Assembly: GCA_050084985.1 (NCBI GenBank)
Contig: JBITNC010000001.1
Coordinates: 146,134,001-146,198,000 of the forward strand
Direction: 5' to 3'
Origin: Nageia nagi
Taxonomy: Eukaryota > Pinophyta
Length of the DNA: 64,000 nt
Part shown: positions 42,901 to 55,782 of the stretch, in pieces
How positions within the stretch are numbered: the stretch's first letter is position 1
Layout of the letters: the number at the start of each line of letters is the position of its first letter
Notes under the pieces: generated by a model
The model's database searches: none
The model's input: only the letters and a program-made list of their open reading frames with translations
Told to the model about the DNA's origin: nothing
Made by a program: the position numbers and the translations under genes

Positions 42901-45030
42901 TTAAAGGGGGGGGGGGGAGAATTTCAATCATAAGAATACATAATACAACTATGATAATGATTTGTATAACAAGAATATAGGCTTGCATTGAAGGAGATAT
43001 CACTCACTAATTATAATGTATTGAATAGAGTCATAGATACTCATAATCATGCTCATCCCAAGAGACCCTTAGTATATGATTAGGTGACATTAATTACATA
43101 TATGGATGCATATATTGAGTTGATTTAGATAGATAGAGAGGGTTGTATCTTTACAATTATACCCATCTCACATTGTGCCCATATTGTTGATGATGTCAAG
43201 GAAAGACTAGACTAGATTAGGCCAATCAAAAGTGGTATTTTTTGCTAATTTTTAGTAATAGTACTAGAAAACCAATGGATTTTGAATCATAGCCAAGAAA
43301 ATAAATATAAGGATAACTCCAAAACCCATTATCTTCTTTCTAAGCTAATGTAGGTAAAGTTAATTTGAGCCACATGTCTCTATAAAAAATTTAGCTTTGA
43401 AGGGGAGCAAAGTGAAGCATGGAAAGGTGTCCAAACAATATGTTCAAAATCTAGTTAATCTATGCTTCAAAACTTTAAATGGACTATATAACTCTAATAC
43501 TCATTCATATGAACTAGTTTTGATAGAGAAGATATCAATTATGATATCTCAAATAATAATTTCAAGGAACCTAACCCTACTATGTTATTTACAATGTGTG
43601 ATATAGAGATATGTAGTATAACAAGGGGAAAATAATACCTAAAATCCCATAAAATAATAACTTATGATTCAATACTATCACATTACACCCCATCAATGAA
43701 TACAATGAATAGGCTACTCCCTAGCCAATTTGTAGAATGATTCAAACAAGATCAGTAAAAGAAGTACACACTATTACTCTCATGGCCTTCAATATGGGTT
43801 AAGAAAAATTGGTTAAGAAAAAGGTGGGTTAAAGGCTTATAGTTCAAAATCATATTTTTCACAAAAAACATGTCATATTTTGCACTCATGACTATAATAT
43901 CTCACAAGATAATGAATTTTTAAATAATTTATCCAATCCTTAATCTAGATACATACATATTAGTATGGATAAAATATACAATATATTCACATGATTTATT
44001 CAAAAACTTAAATAAATGATTCATCTTTTCAAATATGCTACAAAATTCATAATTAAAGTTCATATCTTAGACTAAATTTGAGCATGGAAAATGAGAAGAG
44101 AGGGAATCCTTCATGGATCTTAAAGCTAATATTTTTGGAAGAGAAAGGATGAGTATATTTTTATTATTATTTTTTAGGTATTTATAGCAAAATATTGGAA
44201 TAAGACTATCAAATATTTTACTATTTGGCCACCTCAAACTTTTTCGCTTGTGGGAGACATCGAAGCTTTTTATTTTATGGTAGGATTTAACCATTATTTT
44301 TTTAAGTCATAAGGTCTATATAGTCCCTCAAATTATTTTATACACCTCATGTAAAATACCAAAATATATGGAAATATTTTCTCAATTATTTTCCACACCC
44401 CATGAAACATACAAAAGTGTAAGGGGAGGAAGAATATTTAGGGTTTAGGATGGGCTTATAATTTCTTGCCTCCTTATCCATTGATAAATTTATTTTCACT
44501 TACCCTTAAATTATTACATGTAAGAATAAAATTCTTTAGTGAAAAAATTAAATTTTTGCATTTAGAATATTTCCTTAAAATATTGAAATTAGTCAATTAA
44601 TTTCATAATAAATATTTTAGCCCATAATTTTGCCTATAAAGATTGCTCATCTGCAAGGAAAATTTTGTTAGCAATAAACATTATAGTTAGCATATACAAA
44701 GGATCATAGGATCATGTATCAATGATGCAACTATATGATTTACAAAGGTCCATATGGTCTATCAATGAAGCAATACCAATATTTTCTCACACTTGCCAAT
44801 CCATTCTCATAAGCAACTCATATTTAGTTTGTTGGGATCTTCAATCTAACTCTCACACTAAGTCAACTTGTAACCTATATCCCAACAACCTTAACGCCAA
44901 CATCAAACTGATATAAATATTACATATATCAATAAATAATTAATCATATCATAACATATATAGTCTCAATCACATTCAAATTCTTAAAGGCATTTAGGTC
45001 ATAATAAGCGTAATTAGGTGGGTTGTTACA
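39911..45030 (-). repeat. G3 3' LTR (5,120 bp)
   Basis: The left edge TATAATGCTTCAAC corresponds to TGTAATCTTTCACC in the other copy, and the right edge is GGGTTGTTACA before the PPT. The section 39911-about 42800 aligns with 49659-52283. The partner lacks about 265 bp found here at about 41500-41765. The small ORFs (43397-43606, 44067-44294, 44722-44916) show no family signature. A run of 12 G at about 42906-42917 is the longest G tract in the window. Confidence 0.8.
44179..44188 (-). promoter_or_regulatory. TATA box of the G3 3' LTR
   Basis: The minus strand reads GCTATAAATA in TTTGCTATAAATACC, 840 bp inside the LTR start. This is the same box and nearly the same offset as in G2. Confidence 0.6.
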
Positions 45031-45048
45031 TACTACCCCCTTAAAGGA
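45031..45048 (-). other. G3 polypurine tract
   Basis: The minus strand reads CCTTTAAGGGGGTAGTA up to the LTR start TGTAACAACCC. Confidence 0.72.
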
Positions 45049-45119
45049 ATAGAGTCCCTTGTATTATTAAATACAAGCAATAAAGTTCAACATGTTTACA
45101 TAATTACTCAAATAAATAA

Positions 45120-47660
45120 GGAAATTATTTTATCATGAAAGATAAATCTTCCCAAGTAGAAGAAGTGTTTTACTACTTGCCCTATTGGACTAAACATTCA
45201 TTTATTTCCTGAATTCTTAATTTCCCAATCCTAAAAGTTAGGATTTTAATAGAGAGAACTTCAACAACTTGAGGGCATGACATATACAAGTTAGAAAAAT
45301 TCAACACATGATAAGGGTCAACAACATACTTTCTCAATAATGAGACATGAAAGACTTCATTCATCTTTAAAAAACTTGGTGTGATTACTTTATTTCCAAT
45401 AACAAATTCTTGAGGGGTTCTTCTAAGATTAGGATAACTCTTTTGTCGATTGATAACTTCCTTGAGATTTTATTATATGAACTTGAGTTTCTCCTCCATT
45501 TATTTTAATATTTTAGGTTGGATAATCATTGGATCCTCTCAATTATCCAAGGATATAGGAGTCCTACACCTCCTTCAACAAATGGTATCCATTATTATAG
45601 GAAAACTTGACTAAATATAGGTAGTCCTCCCATTTAGTCTTTTGTTCCATGCAATTCATTTTAAGCATATCCTAAAGAACTCTATTCACATGTTCAATAT
45701 ACCCATCTATATCTAGATGATATGCTAAAATCATATTTAATTTTATTCCCAATGGTTTATGTAAAGAATTTCAAAAGATGAAGGTGAACTTTGTATTTTT
45801 ATCCGAGATGATCACCTATGGAAATCTATATAATCTTATGATCTCATTTGCAAATTTATTTTCCATAGTAGGGGCATCATCAATGGTATTGCTAGGTATA
45901 AAATTTGCTACCTTATTTAATATATCAACTAGTACTAAAATTGAGTCATGATGGAACCTAATTTTTGGTAAACCATCAATAAAATCCATCAAAATTACCT
46001 ACTATTTCTATGTAAGAATATCACATGGATATAAATATCCATATGGATGTTGATGCTCTACTTTTCCCTTTTGATATTTAATACATTCAGCCATAAATTT
46101 TGTTATTTATTTCTTCATACCATCCAAATAAATTTTTTGTTTCATGTCTTCCCTCAATTTAATACCTATAGGATGTGCTTTATAAGAAGGTCAATGGGCT
46201 TCTTGCATGATTGAATTCCTTAAATCACCTCTCTCAAGAACGATCAATATATCCTTAAGATAAAGAACTCCATATTTTTTTAATAAAATCTTAGGATGAT
46301 TGGATACCCTTCCTTACAATTCTTGAATAGATTCACAATATGTATCATCTTGCTATAGGATCTTTACTTGATCAAATAAGTCACACCATGATGTTTACAT
46401 ATTATCGATGAACTAGAGCATCTACCACCTTATTCAGTTTCCCTTAAATGCATTCAATGCCAAAATCATACTTAGCTACTAACTTCATCCATCTCCTTTG
46501 CCTAGAATTTAAATCTAATTGAGTGAAGAAATACTTCAAGTTTTTGTGGTCTATCTCAATTTTTAAGGGTTTTCATAAAAACTATGCCTCCATATCTTAA
46601 GTGCATGAACTATGATTGCCAACTCAAGATCATGAGTTGCATAATTCAGGTCATGGATTCTCAATTTTCCTATATTTATATACTAATAATTTTTTATTCT
46701 ATGATAAAATACCACCTAAACCTTCTAATGAAGCAATTATGTATACTAAGAAATCACCATGTGGATTAGGGATGGTGAGTATAGGTATTGTGGTAAGTTT
46801 TTATTTTAGGGTAGTAAAATCTTTCTCATATTTTTCTTTCCACTTGAAGACCTTATTCTTTTTTAATGTCCTTTATAAACCTTAAATAATATCTAGCTAA
46901 CCCTATAAAAATTCTTACTTTAGGCACATTTTTATGCAAGCTAACTTATTATTGCTTCCACTTTCTTAGGATCAACTCAGATTCTATTTCTAGAAATGAT
47001 ATGGACTAGATACTAAATTTGTGAAATGTAAAATTCACATTTTGATAGTTTTTCATATAACTAATTTTTCCTAAATACTTCTTAAGCCATTATTCAGTGA
47101 ATATTATTCTTCCCCTCATTTCTTGAATATATGAGGATTCCATTAAGAAATACCAATATTTAAACTTATCAAGATTCTCTTGATATAGACTATTCATCAA
47201 TTTCATGAAAGTTGTAGGGGAAATTGTTAAGCTGAAGGGTAGTACCACAAAATTATAACTTCCATACATGGTGTTGAAATCTATATTATGAGTTTCTAAA
47301 CTCTTGATTGTCAATTGATGGTATCCCAATCTTAAATCTATTTTATAAAAGATAGTATCATCCTTAAGCTAATTAAATAAATCATGAATCCTAGGTAGTT
47401 GATACCTATTTTGATGGTAAATTTGTTTAGCATCTTGTAATCAATATAGAACCTTAAGGTAGCATCTTTCTTCTTTTCAAATAGCACTAGATTTCCCCAT
47501 GGTGATACAATGGGTGTAATCAAACTATTTTCTAAGAGATCTTGCAATTGTACTTTCAACTCTTACATTTCAATGCTATTCATTCCTTCTAGAGTTCTAG
47601 AAATAGGCTCTACTCTAGGTACCAAGTCTATCAAGAAATCAAATTATCATTTTGGAGGTA
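45120..47660 (-). pseudogene. G3 pol: RT, RNase H, integrase and C-terminal segment
   Basis: Minus-strand pol, badly decayed. RT: 47559-47338 with [26 protein letters not shown] and DYKMLNKF; 47329-47090 with GYHQLTIK and VVLPFSLTISPTTFM. The FxDD box near 47150 reads YFLMES, so both catalytic Asp residues are lost. RNase H debris lies at about 46500-47000, for example around 46620-46770. Integrase runs at about 46450-45550, with words matching a GMKK..CQ..K zinc region and the core. C-terminal segment at 45364-45120 with NEVFHVSLLRKYVVDPYHVLNFS and INECLVQ, close to the G2 sequence VFHVSLLQKYV and INECVVQW. It could not be functional. Confidence 0.78.
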
Positions 47661-47799
47661 ACCCTAGTAGATCACTAGGGAATACATCATTATATTATCA
47701 TAAAAAGGGTAATTATTTAATAACTCTATATCTTTCTCATTTTGTTCCACCTCCTTAATATTGATTGCATATATCATCTCCCTTTTCTCATGCTTCTTT

Positions 47800-48210
47800 C
47801 ACTTGCATTAGTTTTGAGACTCATCAGTGTATTCTACCCATAATTCTTGGAATTTAATTAAGCATTTGTGATCCATTAACCAATCCATACAAAAAATTAT
47901 ATCATAAGAGGCTAATATAACCATAGACAAATCCCAAATAGTATATCCCTTAGGTAACTCTATTTAAACATCTGTAAAACACTATCTAATAGGGTACTTC
48001 TATCAACTCCAAACTCCACTTTCCATCCATTTGTCAAAAATTATAGTGCCTTAGATATGTATTTAACTAAATAATTTGAAATAAAACTATCAATAGCACC
48101 ACAATCTATAAAGACTTTAAAATATTTATTAGATACTTTACCCATAATTTGAAGGAGATTGGCTTGTCCTCTAGTTTATGCCAATCTGTAACTACAAAAA
48201 TATGATGCTT
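47800..48210 (-). pseudogene. G3 protease, decayed
   Basis: On the minus strand near 48120-48080 the frame reads FKVFIDCGAIDSFIS. This is a retropepsin active-site region with DCGA in place of the DSGAT seen in most gypsy elements, which points to DSG decay or to a variant. Following frames contain further protease-like words up to the RT start near 47660, interrupted by several stops. Confidence 0.6.
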
Positions 48211-48214
48211 TTTA

Positions 48215-49535
48215 GGCTAATTTATCTTCAAATGGCATTGATTTGCATAATGAAACATATCATAGTTCAAACATGCATCTTTACGACCCTTCTTCTATTT
48301 TGAAAACTTATCCTTGGATAGATTCTAATTGGTCCTTTTCTCTAAAAATATTTGACTATGGTTTCTAAACCCTTGGCTTCCATTCCCATGATTATAATTT
48401 TATTTTTGAAATTGCAAATTTTTCCTTTGAAAATTCTTCTTTTTGTGTTTATTTAATTACCAAATGGCCTTTTCTTAAAATTGGGTTGATTACCATCTTT
48501 ATGACCATTATGATTATTATCCTTAATCTTCTTATTGCTTGGATTTTGGGCCTATTGTTCCTATTCACATGTCAAGAATCCTACATTTTTACTCTTTTGG
48601 TATATTTCCTTATCCTTTTCATCAAGAAGATTATAGTTTACAAAGGTTTTCTTAATGCCCAAATTTTCCTCTTCTCTCTTCGCAAGTTCTTATGCTTCTT
48701 TGAGCATTTTTGGGCTTAACACATTCACCACAATCTTTATCTTAGGGTATAGCCCAACAAGAAACCTATGAACATTCATATGATTCTTATTTTTAGGAAC
48801 ACATTTAAGTAGCCTAAAAATAGTTTAGTGGTAGCTTTGGAAAGACATGGATCCTTGTTGCAGAGTATAATATTCTTCATAATTGCTATCATAATAGCAT
48901 TATGGGATGAATCTTTTATGAAATGTTGTAATAGTATCCAATCATTTAAGATAATGAATCCCATGTTCATTCATATATACATTCAACCATTTCAATGCAA
49001 TATTCTAAAAATTGTTTGTATCCCACATAGTCTTAGTTTCTAGAGATAAGTTCTTCAAAGAGAACTACCTCTCTTCTTCCTCTAACCATAACTCATCCTA
49101 CTCATCCTCTTACTTACCATTAAATTTTTAGATTTGATATTTCTTATGATCTACAGAAAGCCCCTATTTGATCCTTAATTAAATTTGGACATTTTTCCCT
49201 TTAGGTCTTTCTTATTCTATAGTAGGTTCTTCTCATGGAAGTCCACTTCATTGATTTAGCACGTCATTGATAATCTCCTATTATTTTACCACTTGTTCTT
49301 ATATCTTTCCAATGGTTTATTCACCCTCATTATTCTTAGTAGAATAACTTGCAAAAATATTGTTTTCATTATTATTAGATGCTCTTCTATTGGAATTACT
49401 CATGTTTTTATTCCTTATATTTTGACCCCTAACATTTCTTCTATTTACCATTGCATTAGCATTTATAGGAAGACCATTTCCTGCACCTTGTTGTGCATTG
49501 CTAGAATCTCTATTTATGCATCTTTGGAGAGCCAT
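48215..49535 (-). pseudogene. G3 gag, decayed
   Basis: It begins at the ATG at 49535 on the minus strand (MALQRCINRDSSNAQQ), about 125 bp from the LTR. An Asn/Arg-rich N-terminal region (49535-49317) is followed by a Retrotrans_gag-like segment around 48970-48776 and a stretch near 48780-48600 resembling RFLVGLYPKIKIVV. A basic Asn/Lys-rich part comes next, then a zinc-knuckle relic at 48285-48232 reading CLNYDMFHYANQC, where the second Cys has become Tyr. Frame breaks are frequent. Confidence 0.65.
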
Positions 49536-49644
49536 AATTTGAGTCCATAAAATTGTATTGTAATTGGCTCAATAATACTCATCTCAACCTCTTAAACTCT
49601 TAAAAAAAGAGTAATGGATCATAGGACCAAGGGTTTGAAATACA

Positions 49645-49656
49645 TACTCTGATACC
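49645..49656 (-). other. G3 primer binding site, tRNA-iMet type
   Basis: The minus strand reads TGGTATCAGAGT two bases after the 5' LTR. Eleven of its twelve bases match the plant iMet PBS. Confidence 0.85.
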
Positions 49657-49658
49657 AA

Positions 49659-52283
49659 TGTAATCTTTCACCTATTCTCAACTTTAGAAAATCTTAAATT
49701 TTCAAACCTATACTTTTTATTTAATTTAAATACTCGAATGGTGTAGAAATAGATCAGGAAATTCATATAATAATGTGAATGTTTCTAGCTAGTCAGAACT
49801 CATATGGAAAGATTGGTCGAATTGTGATTAACTATACCTCATTAAAAACCTTTTGGTGTTCATTTCTCAATGATCATCTTGTTAAAAAATGACACATATG
49901 TGACCCCATCATTTTTATCCATTGACTATGTAATAGAAATTTTTCTCATGGTGTTGTAGTTTTCTACTTGGGTCCCATAACCAATAGAATGTTCATCCAC
50001 AAGGTTAGGTATCCTTTCGTAATGCATAACCCTTTTATGAAATAGGTAAGCATCATCTCATATGGAAAAATAATCATACTCTTATTTACTTAACCATAGG
50101 TAGTATGAATACTAGTTACCCTCACTTGGTAATTGCATTTTTATCAATTGATACCCTCATCTGGTAACCTTTCAAGGATATGAGACACTAGTCTACCCAT
50201 ATCTATCGGCTAGGCTCACCATGTTGTTTAGCATTCTCATGCCCATATATTAGGTATCCATGGATATTATAATAATATCATTGAGTGGTTTATTTAGTAT
50301 AATAAATTTAACAAGTAAGATTATAAAGTAAAACCATCCCCACACTACTATTTCTAAATATAATTAATCTCAGATCAATTACTAGTTTTTTAGGTGTTAT
50401 GCTTGAATCAAGTAATAGGATGTTCTTATAATATAATTAGTTTCAATCAAACCACATCACATATTATTATACATATTTGATAAACAAAAGTAATAATTTA
50501 TTCAAACTTGTATAAGAAATTTCAAACAAGCTTAATCATGAAGCCATCAAGGAATATTCAACAGTACTTTACTTCAATTTTCCCATATGCATAGTGTGGC
50601 ATAAATAATAATACTTTAAAAATACATCAATTTTTAGATAATAATAATAATCCCTAATATTCTTCTAAAGTTGGCTACTCCTAGCAAAGAAATACAACAT
50701 ATAGTATAACATACTTAGGAAATATATTTTGGCTCTTATCTAGTTAAATTACAATACTAAGGGTTTATCTAAGTTTCCTTTCTATATCAATTTCTTAATC
50801 ATTTGATAACCCATAGATTTACTAGATTACTTAGTATGCCTATATAGTATATCATATGATCAATATCTTATTTGATTCATGTTTACATTTCAATGCTCCT
50901 TGTTACTAGAGGATTAATTTATTAATTAGGTTTCTATTAATTTCAAACATAAGGATTGCCTAGTAATTGCAATTGAACCAAGTTCCATATTTTCAAAATA
51001 TTACATTAATATAATAACCAAAACATATTATGGTAATGTGGGTAAACTATGGTCTTCTCCATTTTAACCTTTCATGGATGCCTATTCACTTGAGCATCAT
51101 ACCTCATTTTGAGCTATTGATTATTTATTTCCCTAAATATTTTAATTTATTATCATTATGGAGATTCTCTTTCAATATCAATTTTTTCATATTCCACAAT
51201 ATGGTTCCTTAATTCACCATTAGTCATATTGTAATTACTATTATTATAAATGAATTATGTAAAAATGGGTATTGGCATCCTTCATGCTATAACATGTATC
51301 ATGATGATAGAAATATAACTACACTAGTTGTAACCCTAATTGATAGAAAAGTCATGGTATACTTCAATTATGTCATAAACATATATATGATACATTTATT
51401 TTATTAAAAATTTGAGTTGTAATTACAAAATCCATGTACAAGCATAACATTAAATATCACAATTTATCCTTATCCATATGGTGCATTTTCATGACATCTC
51501 CATCTTGTACATTCATCCCAAGGATCCAATATTTGTTGAGTAAGAGTATTGGGAAAGGTTTTAAAGTTAATAAAGGATCATGAAACTCTTTTCTAAGATA
51601 CAATTAATCCTCCCCTAGTTTCATCACATCTCATTGTATCACATTTAATCAATTTCAATCAAGAATATTTAACTAAGCAATACTCTATTATTTGATTTCA
51701 AGAGGTTTTATGTTCTCACTAGCACTACCACCCTTCCTCGATCATAGAGTATAATTTCACCACCTCATTTAACCAAATTATTGATAGTATAACATATATC
51801 AATTATAAATCATTCCAAAAAAGTACTATGAATTATCCATTATACATTCAAGAATGGTAAATGAATCCAATAAGATTCTCAAATAGTAAAGTTAGATCAA
51901 GGACCAATATTAAATTAGTATGAAAATAATATTATTACTTATAATTTTGCCTTGAATCCATCACTAAATCCATACTATATAGTAATAAATCATACTAATT
52001 AAATTTAAAAATAAAATTTATATAATTATATAATCCATTCTTACTACTAAATCAATTATACAATCCACAAATACAAATTTCAAATTAACTTTTATTCTTA
52101 CGATGCATATAGTTTTCAATATTATTATTAAAATAATAGCTTTTGGAATATAATTAGATTTATTAAATGTTGATAAGTAGCATATATACCTAAAACTTAG
52201 GATAAATATTTTATGCCTATAATGAGGTACAAATAGAGTGACTCATGCTTACATAAGACCTCAATTTGCCCCCCTATTCTTTA
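49659..52283 (-). repeat. G3 5' LTR, inner 2.6 kb only
   Basis: Starts TGTAATCTTTCACC and aligns with the left LTR from 39911 to about 42800. Similarity stops near CCCTATTCTTTAT (about 52275-52290), where Copia-2 RNase H codons begin. The outer 2.2 kb of this LTR, with U3 and promoter, is not seen anywhere to the right in the window. Confidence 0.8.
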
Positions 52284-53200
52284 TAAAAACCTTTTAAGAA
52301 AATATTAGAACCTCAAAAATATAATACATGTTTGGATATACCTATAAAATATCTAAGAATCCATTTTACCACTTTCCAGTGCTCTTTACTTGGATTACTC
52401 ATATACCTACTCACCACACCCGTTGCTTGTGCAATATTTGGTCTAGTGCACACCATTACATACATCAAGCTTCCAACCACTGAAGCATAGGGAACTTTCT
52501 TCATATAATCATGTTCCTCTTATTTTTTTGGATAAAATTTCTTTGAAATATTGAATTGAGGTCCCAAGGGTTATGCAACACTCTTTGTATTATTCATGTT
52601 GAACCTTTTTAACACCTTCTCAATGTAGTCTTCTTGAGATAATGTGAGAGTGTGGTTTTCTTTATCTCTTATGATCTTCGTACAAAGGATTTGCCTAGCC
52701 TTACCCAAATCCTTCATGTTGAATATATTGGATAATATTTCCTTGAGATAATCAATATCATTCTTGCTAGTTCCTACAACAAGCATGTCATCCACATATA
52801 AGAACAAAATAACATAACTTTTTTTACTTGTTCTTTTGAAATAAACACAACACAAGATTGATTGTATGAAATTTCATCCACATCTCATAAACTTTTACTT
52901 TCCCATGAATGTATAAAATTTCAAATTCCATTGCCTTGGAGCTTGTTTGATGCCATATAAGCTCTTTTTCAATTTACATACAAATCCCTCTTTACCTTTT
53001 ACCTCAAACCCTTCAAGTTTTTGCATATAGATCTCCTCCAAATCTGCATGAAGGAATGCTTTCTTCACATTCAATTGTTCAAGAAATAAATTTTTTGAAG
53101 TAATAATATTAAGAGTTATTCTAATTGAGGTCATCTTGATAACCAATGAGAAAATTTCATCATAATTAATTCCTTTCTTTTAAGCATAACCCTTTACTGC
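52284..53200 (-). pseudogene. Copia-2 reverse transcriptase and start of RNase H
   Basis: Minus strand. 53146-52895 contains LEQLNVKKAFLHADLEEIYM and KSLYGIKQAPRQW. 52855-52571 contains YVILFLYVDDMLVVG, an intact YVDD active site, and FNMKDLGKARQIL. 52504-52313 contains YASVVGSLMYVMVCTRPNI and VKWILRYFIGISKHVLYF. Then come a stop and GSNIFLK, after which the copia sequence ends, just before the RNase H catalytic region. Three or four frame breaks separate the parts. Confidence 0.85.
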
Positions 53201-53749
53201 AAGCCTAACCTTATAACTTTACTTAACATTTCCTTCATTGTTTAACCTATACATTCATTTGTTTGTCAAGGCTCTCTTATATATAGTGAGTTTCACCAAA
53301 TCCCATTTTGATTTTGAAATTAATGAGTTCCTTTCTTCCTTCATAATATGCTTCCACTTGTCCTATGTACTCATTTATTTTATTTCATCAAAAGGCTTAG
53401 GTTCACCAGAATCAATATATAACACATAATGAAGTGCAAGTTTGAAGTGATTTGGTAACTTACTTTCCCTTGTAGGCATTACATAATCAAAGAAACATTG
53501 AGGGGTTTTACTTATCCTTTAAGATCACCTCGTAATAGGAGTAGGTGATGTTTTATATTCTTGTTCTTCTTCTTATGATTGTAGTTGTGGAGAAGCTTCT
53601 ATTTGAAGCATATGATTGATTTTTCCTTCATCATCAAGAACCACATACTTTGGTTATTACCTTTCCTTTTAATTTTCATTTAACTTGTCTTTACACAAAT
53701 ATTTTCCATTGTAAACAACATCTCTACTCCTAATGATATTACAATTATC

Positions 53750-54602
53750 AATATATCATAACCTATATCCCAAGCCATCAACTCCATACCCAGTGAAATA
53801 GCATTTTTGATACTTTGCATCTAATGTATTTCTATTTTCCTTATCAATATATCTATAATCCTCAAAATAAAATAATCTTAGGAAAGAATAATTCACTTTT
53901 TTACTTGTCCATGCTTCTTCTAGAATTCCTCCATCCAAAGATGTAGAAGGAATCCTATTATTTAAATACATAATAGTATCAATCATGTTAGCGCAAAGAA
54001 ACAAAGGTAAACTAGCAAGTATCCTCATTCCTCTTTCCATTTCCAAGATATTCATGTTCATCTTTTCAGCCACCCCATTTGCTTGAGGTGTTTTAGGAAC
54101 TAACTTAATCCTTCTAATTCCATTTTGTGATAAAAGTAATCATTTTTTTTCCCACAAAGTTCACCAACATTATTTGATTTTAAACATTTAATCCTTTTAT
54201 TAGTTTTATTTTCTACCAATGCTTTTCAAACCTTAAACACCTCAAACACATCATTTTTCTTTGTAAGTGGAAGTACCCATGTTTTTCTAGTGCAATCATC
54301 AACAAATATTACAAAGTAAGATGAGCCCGCAAGTGATGTTATTTGTCATGGTCCCCACAAATTAGTGTGTATAAGTTGTAATTTTTATTTCTTTATTTCT
54401 TTACCTACTTTGAAGCAACTCACTCTCCTTTTTTTTTTCCATAAAAATAATCTTCACAAAATCCTAGATCAACCCCTTTCAAATTAGGAAGCAACTTTCT
54501 AGAGCATAATATTTTCATACCTCTCTCACTCATATGTCCAAGTCTATTATGCCACATGGAAGCATTATCTCTAGGTGAAACAAGATTCATATAATATCTC
54601 AA
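53750..54602 (-). pseudogene. Copia-2 integrase and pre-integrase domain
   Basis: Minus strand. 54602-54420 is the GAG-pre-integrase domain with ASMWHNRLGHMSERGMKILC. This is followed by decayed integrase core (about 54400-54080, with a TRKTWVLPLT-like word and the PQANGVAEKMN-like end). 54073-53756 covers AEKMNMNILEMERGMR, NRIPSTSLDGGILEEAW and KCYFTGYGVDGLGYRL, the copia segment that follows the core. The region 53200-53750 is a decayed link to the RT with no clean frame. Confidence 0.8.
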
Positions 54603-54727
54603 TACATTGGTAATTAAATAGAAAGTGCCTATTATTAAACATTTGCTATTACTATTGAGGCTTTAGTTACATTCCAAGAGAGATTACCAAGTAAAATCAT
54701 ATACCCTTCCTTATCCAATTCGCTAGC

Positions 54728-55120
54728 TTAAGTAAATATTTCTTTTAAATATAGAATGTGTCTTATTTTATACAAAGTCCATTGTGTGCCATTAGGAAGT
54801 TTAATTGCTATTGTACCAATTCCAATGATTTTACATGAATGGTCCTTAACAAGCAATACTTCACTATAGTCACCCATAATATAATCTACAAAATATTTTC
54901 TATGAGAAGTAGCATGAAAAGAGGAACCAAAATCAATGATCCAATATTCACCATTTTCATAAGGAGATAATATCAATGCATCTTACAAAAATTCATCTGA
55001 AATAGTATCTTCTTAACTCTGACTTGAACTAGCATTACCATAATTGACATCTTTATTCATTCTATTTCTACATTCTCTCCTAAGGTGACCCTTCTTACCA
55101 TAGTACCAACATTCCAAATT
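54728..55120 (-). pseudogene. Copia-2 zinc knuckle and protease
   Basis: Minus strand. The zinc knuckle at 55114-55071 reads CWYYGKKGHLRRECRNRMN, a CCHC motif in which the second Cys is Tyr. The protease at 54976-54728 reads WIIDFGSSFHATSHRKYF. The catalytic DSG of copia protease is DFG here, so a Ser-to-Phe change lies at the active site. Confidence 0.78.
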
Positions 55121-55192
55121 ATTTTTACCTCTACTTGATTGAGATTGAGATTAATATCTACCTCTTGATATACTCACTAAGTATTGTACTAA

Positions 55193-55690
55193 TTACTTCA
55201 TCAAGTACAAGTTTGGTGTTAGAAAAAATATTTCTAACAGCCATAACAAATGTATTCCAAATTTTAAGAATAGAGAATTAGAGTAACAATTCCTCAATAT
55301 CGTCATCAAAATTAATCTTATTGAATCTAAATGAGATGTCACATTATTGAAATTATTCACATGGTCTTGAATGTTTATAGCTTCATTCATTTTCAAATTA
55401 AACAACATCTTTATAAGATGTACCTTACTAGATACTAAAGGCTTCTCATACATCTTAAAAGCATACATAACTCCCTTTGTTGATGTCTCCTTAGAGATAT
55501 TGAATGTAACACTTGAGCTAATACATAACCTCAAAGCTTCGAATACCTTTGTATTCAAGAGCACCCATTCATAATCATTCAAATTTGAAGGTTTCTTTCT
55601 TTCAAGAGGAAAGTGGAGATCCTTTTGACAAAGGTAATCCTCCATTTGCATATTCCAATATTGAAAATTTGTACCATTGAATTATTTTAT
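55193..55690 (-). pseudogene. Copia-2 gag (UBN2 type)
   Basis: Minus strand, 152 codons open from 55651: MQMEDYLCQKDLHFPLE, then DYEWVLLNTKVFEALRL, ISSSVTFNISKETSTKG and VHLIKMLFNLKMNEAINIQ. This is the UBN2-type gag of copia elements and is close in wording to TNT1-94-like proteins. Upstream frames up to about 55690 hold the start (NFQYWN-like). The reading frame drifts after about 55280. Confidence 0.8.
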
Positions 55691-55782
55691 CCTTATTCTT
55701 TACTATGCCATATTGCTTTTCCTAATCAATCACCAACTCATAAGTAATTATCAAGAATCAACATAAAAGATATAATACCACT

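Larger units (their letters stand above)
39911..52283 (-). mobile_element. G3: Ty3/gypsy retrotransposon with 5.1 kb LTR, right end truncated
   Basis: Minus-strand element. Left (3') LTR 39911-45030, internal region 45031-49658 and the first 2.6 kb of the right (5') LTR, 49659-52283. The PBS TGGTATCAGAGT and PPT are clear. Gag, zinc knuckle, protease, RT, RNase H, integrase and a C-terminal segment are readable in the right order, all heavily broken. The LTR start region and the TATA box resemble those of G2, so the two are related families. The right LTR stops where Copia-2 begins. Confidence 0.82.
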
